A stretch of DNA of 45,706 nt from an uncultured Eubacteriales bacterium (GTDB lineage Bacteria > Bacillota > Clostridia > Christensenellales > Aristaeellaceae): positions 1 through 45,706 of the forward strand of contig CADBCX010000013.1 of assembly GCA_902793245.1 (NCBI GenBank). Direction: 5' to 3'. The position numbers and the translations under genes are program-made. The stretch's first letter is position 1. Every line of letters starts with the position of its first letter. Below are positions 7,596 to 13,987 of this stretch, piece after piece. The notes beneath the pieces are model-generated. The model worked only from the letters and a program-made list of their open reading frames with translations. It made no database searches and was not told the DNA's origin.

Positions 7596-10517
7596 GTGCG
7601 GCCTACCGTTCGCAAAGTCCTGCTGTTCGTTCTCCCGCTTCTGCTTCTGCCTCTCACGCTGGCCCTGTTTGCCTTTGTCCTTCCGCCCCAATACAGCGAT
7701 ACCTTTTTAGGCGGCTTTTCGGACAAGCTGAATACATTCAAAGCGGCCCAGGGCAGGCGCGTCATTCTGGCGGGAGGCAGCGGCGCGGCCTTTGCCGTGC
7801 GCAGCGATTTACTGGAGCAGGAACTTCCCGGCTTCCGCGCCGTCAACCTGGGCATGTACGCGGGCCTGGGCAGCACGGTACCGCTGGACGCGGTGAAGGA
7901 CGGGCTGCGCGAAGGGGACATCGTCGTGTTCCTGCCGGAAATGAGTGAACAGACCCTTTCCCTCTACTTCGGCGCGGAAGCCATGTGGCAGGCGGCGGAC
8001 GGACACTGGGGCCTGCTGCGCCGGCTGAATCCGGAACAGCGAAAAGCCATGCTGGCCCAGTTCCCCTATTTTGCCGCACAGAAGGCGGGGTTTTATTTCA
8101 AGGGAACGCGGCCTCCGGGCGACGGCATTTACACCCGGGCATCCTTCAACCGCTGGGGCGACATTGAAAGCGATTTGCGCGGCTATAACACCATGCCCGG
8201 CGGATATGACCCCGACCAGCCTGTAGATTTTTCAGCCCTCCAACCGGATGAATTATTTCTTGCTTATTTGAATAATTATGTAAAGCACTGTGAAAAGAAG
8301 GGTGCGCAATTCTTCTTTGCCTTCTCTCCCGCCAACAGCGCCGCCGCCGATGCCTCCGGCGCGGAAGCGTTTGCCCAGGCATTGAAGGGCAGGCTCGATT
8401 GTGACGTGCTGGGAACGGTGGAAGAAAGCCTGCTGGAACCCGGCTGGTTCTTTGACACCAATTACCATCTGAACAGCGCAGGCGCGGTGGTGTACACCGC
8501 CAAGCTGGCGTCCTGGCTGAAAGGCGCGCTGGGGATGGAAGCAGATACTTCTATCCCGCTGCCGGACATGCCGACCCATGAAACAAAAACCGGCATCGAC
8601 GGGGACGATACCGACGCAAGCTGTTTCCTCTATGCGGATACGGAGGACGGTTTGTGGATCACGGGCCTGTCCCCGAAAGGAAAGGAAGCGAGCCGTCTGA
8701 CCCTGCCCGCAAAGGCCCAGGGAAAGCCGGTGCTGGGCTTTGACGCCGCTGTGTTCGCCGGGAACAAAACGCTGGAAACCCTGACGATTCAGCCGAACAT
8801 TCACCATATCCCAGACGGCGCTTTTGACGGCTGTACAAGCCTGCGAGAGATCATCATGCGGCATGTCCGCCCCTCCGAATGCACCGTCAGCGGCGGCCTG
8901 CTGCGCGGCACAGACGCCTGGATCCTGGTGGATTCGGAATTGGAAGCCGCCTACAAAACGGACTATTTCTGGGCCGTTCACGCCGCCCGCATCCGCGCGG
9001 TCAATGAAAAGCCGGAAGCCGCAGAACCAGCGTCATCAGCTTCGCCCCTCCCTGCGACGGAATCAACCGGCATCCGTTTTGACGGCAACGGAGGCTGTCG
9101 GCCAGGCGATATAAATACCACTTTCCTGGACGCGCCCGTCAGCCAAACCCATCTGCTCACCAACGCCCCGGACGCGCTGGCCTTCATCCGCCCGGGTTAT
9201 GCGCTGATTGGCTGGAATACCGCCCCGGACGGAAGCGGCGTCATGACCGGCCCCGGGAGCCGGTTCGACGCCCGGCCCGGCATGACCCTGTATGCCCAAT
9301 GGATGCAGGAAGCCCCGGAAGCCTGTTTCATCTGGCAGGAGGAAGAAGGGGCCGCCTGGATCACCGGGTATACCGGAACGGAAGAAACCTGCGTCCTGCC
9401 GTCCGCCCTGGGCGGTCTGTCGGTGCGCGGCATCCGGGCGAACGCTTTCCAGAACGCTGCCATGGGGATTCTGGTCATTCCGCCCGCAATCGCGGAAATC
9501 GAACCTTTTGCTTTTTCCGGCTGTTCCCTCCATACCCTGTACCTGTACGACACCCTGGAAACCGTTTCGGATGACAGTTTTTCTGATTGTAAACAGCTGA
9601 AAACGCTGCATGTAGGCGCGGCGTCGCCGCCGGTATACTCTGTCAGCTATTACGCGGCCTTTGCGGATAAGTACGACTGGCTCCTGAGCCTGGCGGGGCA
9701 GAAAAAGCTGGCGCTGTTTTCCGGCTCCTCCACCCGCTACGGCTACGACAGCGAAGCCCTGCGCCGCGCTTATCCCGATTATCAGCCCGCCAACATGGGC
9801 GTGTACGCCTACACCAATGCCCTGCCCCAGATGGATTTGATTCTCCGCTGCATGGAGCCGGGGGACGTGCTGCTCCACGCCCCGGAATTCGACTGCCTGA
9901 ATTTCCAGACCTGCGAAAACAACCTGCTGGACTTCCATTTCTGGGCCATGATGGAGGCAAATTACGACTGTGCGTCCCTGCTGGATATCAGCGCTTACAG
10001 CCGGGTGTTCGACAGCTTGCAGCAGTATCTGTCCATCCGGAAAGGGCTTCCCGCCCGGTCCTGGGAGGAAAGCCCCAACGGCTATGACGACGACGGCAAT
10101 TTCATGAACATGCCCACTTACAACCAATACGGGGATTTCATCATGCTCCGGGCCAACAACAAGATGGACGTGATGCTGAAATTCGTCCGGCCGGAGTACA
10201 CCCCCGCGCCCTTTACCGACGCGCGCCTGGACAGCCTGAACGCGGTCTATCAGCAGTTTTTAGACAAAGGGGTGCAGGTACTTTTTACCTACACGCCCCG
10301 CAACCGCTCCTCCATTTCCGAGGACAGCACCCCCGAAAACCGGCGGGCCCTGGATCGTTTGCTGCGGGAAAGGCTGTGCGTGCCGGTGATTTCCGACATC
10401 GAAGATTCGCTCATGTCCGGCGTTTACTTCTTTGTGATCGACAGCCATTTAAGCAGTGAGGGCGTGCGGCTGCACACCCTGCAAATCATTGACGATCTTC
10501 GTCCCTGGCTTCCATAA
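7596..10517 (+). CDS. Two-headed SGNH protein with LRR and InlB-type linker, partner of MBOAT
   Basis: 973 aa from the GTG at 7596, 8 nt after AAGGAGG (an earlier GTG at 7587 sits inside that site). An N-terminal membrane helix (VLLFVLPLLLLPLTLALFAF) anchors it outside the cell. Head 1 (about 40-310) has S62 in LAGGSG and D287/H291 in FDTNYHLNSAG. Then come BspA-type leucine-rich repeats (about 345-440: AVFAGNKTLETLTI, DGAFDGCTSLREI), an InlB B-type repeat (about 490-570: GYALIGWNTAPDGSG, TLYAQW) and more LRR (about 575-680: FAFSGCSLHTLYL). Head 2 (about 700-973) has FSGSSTRYG (S709-S712) and D949/H951 in VIDSHLSSEG. The heads resemble AlgX/DltD-like SGNH domains, suggesting transfer of acyl groups to a surface glycan. 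The duplicated catalytic heads around an adhesin-like linker are unusual. Confidence 0.82.
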   Translation: MRPTVRKVLLFVLPLLLLPLTLALFAFVLPPQYSDTFLGGFSDKLNTFKAAQGRRVILAGGSGAAFAVRSDLLEQELPGFRAVNLGMYAGLGSTVPLDAVKDGLREGDIVVFLPEMSEQTLSLYFGAEAMWQAADGHWGLLRRLNPEQRKAMLAQFPYFAAQKAGFYFKGTRPPGDGIYTRASFNRWGDIESDLRGYNTMPGGYDPDQPVDFSALQPDELFLAYLNNYVKHCEKKGAQFFFAFSPANSAAADASGAEAFAQALKGRLDCDVLGTVEESLLEPGWFFDTNYHLNSAGAVVYTAKLASWLKGALGMEADTSIPLPDMPTHETKTGIDGDDTDASCFLYADTEDGLWITGLSPKGKEASRLTLPAKAQGKPVLGFDAAVFAGNKTLETLTIQPNIHHIPDGAFDGCTSLREIIMRHVRPSECTVSGGLLRGTDAWILVDSELEAAYKTDYFWAVHAARIRAVNEKPEAAEPASSASPLPATESTGIRFDGNGGCRPGDINTTFLDAPVSQTHLLTNAPDALAFIRPGYALIGWNTAPDGSGVMTGPGSRFDARPGMTLYAQWMQEAPEACFIWQEEEGAAWITGYTGTEETCVLPSALGGLSVRGIRANAFQNAAMGILVIPPAIAEIEPFAFSGCSLHTLYLYDTLETVSDDSFSDCKQLKTLHVGAASPPVYSVSYYAAFADKYDWLLSLAGQKKLALFSGSSTRYGYDSEALRRAYPDYQPANMGVYAYTNALPQMDLILRCMEPGDVLLHAPEFDCLNFQTCENNLLDFHFWAMMEANYDCASLLDISAYSRVFDSLQQYLSIRKGLPARSWEESPNGYDDDGNFMNMPTYNQYGDFIMLRANNKMDVMLKFVRPEYTPAPFTDARLDSLNAVYQQFLDKGVQVLFTYTPRNRSSISEDSTPENRRALDRLLRERLCVPVISDIEDSLMSGVYFFVIDSHLSSEGVRLHTLQIIDDLRPWLP

Positions 10518-10551
10518 GCCGATCCCGTCCCCGGTGGCAGCCGGAAAGCCG

Positions 10552-11658
10552 TCAGATCACAACGGGACGCTCTGCCGTTTCGATTTCGCGGTCCAGCTTC
10601 TTCCTGAATGCGTCGGATACAAAGGAGCCGAGGTTTTCCAGCGAGGTTTTCAGCCCGTCCATGGCGGTGGCGCCTGAGTCGTCATAGACGCCCTGCTTTT
10701 CCGCACCGTTCAAAAGGATCATATTTTCCAGCGTGAAGACCGGATCGCTGTCGAATGCCGCGGCCATCCGAACCGCCGTGCGCAGGCTTTCTTCCGACGC
10801 TTCCGGCAGTCCCTTGCCGTCCTGAAGAATCGCCAGGCTGAGATAGAACAGGCTGATGATTTTATCCATATAGGCGCGCCTGCCCGGGTCTTCCTTCAGG
10901 CTTTCAAGAAACCGGATCGTCCATTCAGCCGCGCGAATCCCCTGATCATGCCGGGCCGTGGATATATAGTAGGACATATATCCGGCCATGGTGGTGATCA
11001 TATCGCTGACGTGGCTGAAAAAAGCCCTTTCCGTGAACGAAATCCCTTCTTCCGGCTTTTTTTCATACTGAATATACAGCAAGCCAATCCTTGCGTCGTT
11101 GCCGCCGGCAGCGTTATTCTTTTTATACTCCGCAATGGCTTTTGGATACTCTTTCAGAACGGAATAGCACCGTGCGATTTCATTCCGCAGCAGCACCTCA
11201 TTGATCTGCGGATCCTTGTTCTGCGAGATCAAATCAATGGCGTGGCGAAACAGCTCCAGCGCTTTGTTCAGCTCCGCGTCCTTCCGATACACGACCCCAA
11301 TCTGCTGATAGACCAGCGCGGCGCCGCATACGATGCGGAAATGGTTGGGGAACTTTTTCAGCGCGCTTTCGTATTCCCCGGCAATCTCCCAGATGGAATC
11401 CGCTTTGTCAAGCGCCTCGATCCGATCCGCCTCCGCGTCCGCATCGTTGCCGCGCATGGTGAAGCCGATCAGCGCATCCACCGATACGTGGAAGAGTCCG
11501 GCCAGGTCCATGATGTACGAGAGATCCGGCTCAGAGCTTCCTCTCTCCCATTTGGAAACCGCTCCCAGCGTGATGCCGAGTCTCTCCGCAAGCTGTTCCT
11601 GCGTAAGGCCCAGGCTTTTCCGATAACTGCGGATGTTTTCAGCCAGATTGTTTTCCAT
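10552..11658 (-). CDS. XRE-family helix-turn-helix regulator with TPR-like helical domain
   Basis: 368 aa from the ATG at 11658, preceded by GGGGGAAG; in-frame sequence back to 11700 is left out. Residues 3-60 are a Cro/CI-type HTH (IRSYRKSLGLTQEQLAERLGITLGAVSKWERGSS is split here by its helices: recognition helix around LGAVSKWERG). The rest is all-helical with tetratricopeptide-like spacing (ALVYQQIGVVYRKDAELNKALELF), as in peptide- or stress-sensing XRE regulators of Firmicutes. It ends 34 bp from the SGNH gene in convergent orientation. No target can be named. Confidence 0.82.
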   Translation of the reverse strand: MENNLAENIRSYRKSLGLTQEQLAERLGITLGAVSKWERGSSEPDLSYIMDLAGLFHVSVDALIGFTMRGNDADAEADRIEALDKADSIWEIAGEYESALKKFPNHFRIVCGAALVYQQIGVVYRKDAELNKALELFRHAIDLISQNKDPQINEVLLRNEIARCYSVLKEYPKAIAEYKKNNAAGGNDARIGLLYIQYEKKPEEGISFTERAFFSHVSDMITTMAGYMSYYISTARHDQGIRAAEWTIRFLESLKEDPGRRAYMDKIISLFYLSLAILQDGKGLPEASEESLRTAVRMAAAFDSDPVFTLENMILLNGAEKQGVYDDSGATAMDGLKTSLENLGSFVSDAFRKKLDREIETAERPVVI

Positions 11659-11803
11659 AAGCTTCCCCCGGTTGTTTTTCGATTGAGATGGATGCCGCAA
11701 GTCCCAGCAGCATGCACATGAACGTCATTCATCGGGATTGGATAACTCATTCGTGTTTCCTCCGTTCCGGCCGCTTGGCAGCCTGATCGTTTCTTACGAG
11801 GTC

Positions 11804-11879
11804 ATTATATCCGATCCCTGGTTCTTATTGAACACCATATTCGTATAGTTTGTCAATTATTTTTTCTACGAAACGTAGA
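11804..11879 (-). promoter_or_regulatory. Putative promoter and palindromic operator upstream of the XRE regulator
   Basis: On the minus strand a good -10 (TATAAT, 11804-11809) has only a weak -35 (TTCAAT, 17 bp upstream). Further upstream, 11865-11879 holds the perfect palindrome TCTACG-AAA-CGTAGA, which could be an operator for the regulator itself. The 340-bp interval 11659-11999 otherwise contains only the terminator at 11951-11989. Confidence 0.45.
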
Positions 11880-11950
11880 TTTTTGCTATTCGCGTTCTAT
11901 AATTTTAAAAATTCAGAAAAAGGAAAGAATAATCATTGTTTTGAGAGCAC

Positions 11951-11989
11951 AGAAAAAGCGTCCCAAACCTCAATCGGAACGCTTTTTCT
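11951..11989 (-). terminator. Terminator after the SCIFF maturase gene
   Basis: AGAAAAAGCGT and its reverse complement ACGCTTTTTCT, separated by about 17 nt, begin 11 bp after the maturase stop. On the minus strand the hairpin ends in the CTTTTTCT tract. Confidence 0.75.
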
Positions 11990-11999
11990 GTTGTCCGGT

Positions 12000-13382
12000 T
12001 TATTCGTCCTCCAACGCTTTCGCGGCTTCCAGCATGATGGCGCACTCCATGCGCTTGCGGAACAGATCGCAGCCGTACTTATACACGCCGCGGACGGAGC
12101 CGGTGGCGTGGTAGGCGTTGGCCGCGCAGCCGCCGGAGCAGTAAAGGCGCGCCCAGCAGTCGTTGCACTCGGGGCGGGCATAGACGTTGCAGGAAGCAAA
12201 GTCCTCCTGCACGGCGGTGTTGGTCACGCCGTCCCACACGTTGCCCAGCCTGAACTTCTCTTCGCCCACGAACTGGTGGCAGGGGTAGAGGTCGCCCCAG
12301 GGGGTCACGGCCATGTACTCGGTGCCGGAGCCGCAGCCGGAAATTCGCTTGTAAATGCAGGGGCCACCGGTCAGGTCGATCATGTAATGGTAGAAAGTGA
12401 AGGGCCGGCCCTCCTTGCGGCGCTGGAGCATCAGTTCGGCCAGTTTTTCGTATTGCTCCATCACGATGGGTTTGTCTTCTTCAGTCAGGGCCATGGGATC
12501 GTCGGCGGCACAGACCACCGGCTCCATGCTCAATTCGTTGAAGCCCAGATCCAGCATCACCTGAATGTCTTTCAGAAAGTCCGGGTTCAGGTGGGTGAAG
12601 GTGCCGCGCATGTAGTAGTTCTTACCGCCCCGGGCTGCCACTAGCTTCTGGAACTTGGGCACGATCTTTTCCCAGCTTCCGTTCCCGGCGTAGTCCACGC
12701 GGAAGCGGTCATGCACCTCCTTGCGCCCGTCCAGGGACAGCACCACGTTGCTGCATTCCCGGTTGGCAAAGTCGATCACGTCATCGTCGATCAGCACGCC
12801 GTTGGTGGTGAGGGTGAAGCGGAAGTTCTTGTTGTGTTCCTTTTCGATGCTGCGGGCATAGGCCACCAGGCGCTTCACCACATCAAAGTTCATCAGCGGT
12901 TCGCCGCCGAAGAAGTCCACTTCCAGGTTCTTCCGGGTTCCGGAATGTGCCACCAGGAAATCCAGCGCCTGCTTGCCCACTTCAAAGGACATGATGGCCC
13001 GCTCGCCGTGGTACTTGCCCTGGCTGGCGAAGCAGTAGGAGCAGTTCAGGTTGCAGGTGTGGGCCACGTGGAGGCACAGCGCCTTCACCACCCCGGCGGT
13101 TTTCTGCTTGAGCTGGCCCGCCATGGGCGCGAAGGTGTCGGGGGTGAACAGCCTGCCCTGGTCTTTGAGTTCGGTGATCTGGTCGTAACATTCCGCGATT
13201 TCTTCCGCCGTCACGCCCTCCTGACCGCCGTACTTTTCCAGCATGGCGTTCAGGATGTCTTCTTTGCTCTGCTGTTCATAGAGCGCGATGATGTCATAAG
13301 CGATGTCGTCCACCACGTGCACGCTGCCGGAGCAGGTGTCCAGCACGATGGGCAGGCCGTGTAATTTGTATTGATGAATCAT
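12000..13382 (-). CDS. SCIFF peptide maturase, radical SAM/SPASM enzyme (CteB-like)
   Basis: 460 aa from the ATG at 13382, with GAAGGA 8 nt upstream (the in-frame TTG at 13397 is rejected). The N-terminal RRE-like precursor-recognition region (MIHQYKLHGLPIVLD, VHVVDDIAYDII) matches SCIFF maturases. The radical SAM cluster motif is C110-NLN-C114-SY-C117. The C-terminal SPASM/twitch region carries further Cys for auxiliary clusters (GCGSG, LYPCHQF, ECNDCWARLYCSGGCAAN). Characterised homologues such as CteB install thioether bonds from Cys sulfur to side-chain-neighbouring carbons, giving ranthipeptides. Its precursor is encoded just upstream on the same strand. No dedicated peptidase or exporter lies alongside, which is usual for SCIFF loci. 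Confidence 0.93.
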   Translation of the reverse strand: MIHQYKLHGLPIVLDTCSGSVHVVDDIAYDIIALYEQQSKEDILNAMLEKYGGQEGVTAEEIAECYDQITELKDQGRLFTPDTFAPMAGQLKQKTAGVVKALCLHVAHTCNLNCSYCFASQGKYHGERAIMSFEVGKQALDFLVAHSGTRKNLEVDFFGGEPLMNFDVVKRLVAYARSIEKEHNKNFRFTLTTNGVLIDDDVIDFANRECSNVVLSLDGRKEVHDRFRVDYAGNGSWEKIVPKFQKLVAARGGKNYYMRGTFTHLNPDFLKDIQVMLDLGFNELSMEPVVCAADDPMALTEEDKPIVMEQYEKLAELMLQRRKEGRPFTFYHYMIDLTGGPCIYKRISGCGSGTEYMAVTPWGDLYPCHQFVGEEKFRLGNVWDGVTNTAVQEDFASCNVYARPECNDCWARLYCSGGCAANAYHATGSVRGVYKYGCDLFRKRMECAIMLEAAKALEDE

Positions 13383-13423
13383 AACTATTTCCTTCAATAA
13401 CTATATAGGAGTTTTTGGTACCC

Positions 13424-13494
13424 CCTTTATGGCTTTCTCGGAAGGGGGCGCGGGGGAAACCGCTCTTTGGCCTCCAAAGAGTGGTTTCCCCCGC
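13424..13494 (+). repeat. GC-rich dispersed palindrome, copy 2
   Basis: CTTTATGGCTTTCTCGGAAG leads into GGGGGAAACCGCTCTTTGG-CCT-CCAAAGAGTGGTTTCCCCC. It lies in the 166-bp gap between the SCIFF precursor and its maturase gene, so it is transcribed within their leader or intercistronic RNA. Confidence 0.85.
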
Positions 13495-13510
13495 ATCAAT
13501 TATCGTACTT

Positions 13511-13537
13511 AGAAAAAATGCCGCCCGCAGGCGGCAT
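13511..13537 (-). terminator. Intercistronic terminator between SCIFF precursor and maturase
   Basis: Minus strand: ATGCCGCC-TGCG-GGCGGCAT followed by TTTTTC, 12 bp after the precursor stop. It would make the precursor RNA more abundant than read-through RNA for the maturase. Confidence 0.85.
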
Positions 13538-13548
13538 GAGGCGAAGGA

Positions 13549-13707
13549 TTATTTGCTTTCCTTCTGGGCCTTGTTTTCGCACTTCTGGTTGGCGATGCCG
13601 CAGCTGGTCTTGCAGGCGGACTGGCAGGAAGTCTGGCATTCGCCGCAACCGCCGTTCTTGGCGGATTCGCACAGGTTGCGGGTTTCCAAAGTCTTGATGT
13701 GCTTCAT
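13549..13707 (-). CDS. SCIFF ranthipeptide precursor (six cysteines in forty-five), with an extra Cys
   Basis: 52 aa, ATG at 13707 with GGGAGGAAA 8 nt upstream. The sequence starts MKHIKTLETRNLCESAKNGG and continues CGECQTSCQSACKTSC, then GIANQKCENKAQKESK. The six canonical SCIFF cysteines are C21, C24, C28, C32, C36 and C43. A seventh, C13, lies in the leader-like NLCES segment. The peptide is the substrate of the adjacent radical SAM enzyme, which makes thioether cross-links. The function of SCIFF peptides is unsettled; they are nearly universal in Clostridia. It has its own strong promoter and a terminator right behind it. Confidence 0.95.
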   Translation of the reverse strand: MKHIKTLETRNLCESAKNGGCGECQTSCQSACKTSCGIANQKCENKAQKESK

Positions 13708-13749
13708 GGTCTTTTCCTCCCAAATTACTCAATGTAATGGATTCATTTT

Positions 13750-13778
13750 ATTGTAGCACAGGCAGGAACATAAGTCAA
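13750..13778 (-). promoter_or_regulatory. Strong promoter of the SCIFF precursor
   Basis: Minus strand: -35 TTGACT (13773-13778), 17-bp spacer ending in TGC (extended -10), -10 TACAAT (13750-13755). Predicted start near 13743, giving a 36-nt leader. Confidence 0.82.
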
Positions 13779-13931
13779 TCGCTAAATTGGCGCACTTTGA
13801 AAAATGCCGATCCGAACGATTTTTTTGATTCCATGCAGAACGACGCGGGGGGAAGCGTGTCTCCAATCCGTGATCCGGCTGTTTTTCAAGCTTTCAGCGC
13901 GGAAAACAAAGGGCATGCCGGCAATCTGCTC

Positions 13932-13967
13932 AAAATAAAGAGGCGGCTGCTTTTCGCAGCCGCCTCC
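13932..13967 (-). terminator. Terminator of the repeat surface protein gene
   Basis: Minus strand: GAGGCGGCTGC-GAAAA-GCAGCCGCCTC followed by TTTATTTTG, 21 bp after the stop at 13988. Confidence 0.9.
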
Positions 13968-13987
13968 GGATCGGACGACCCGCCGAC

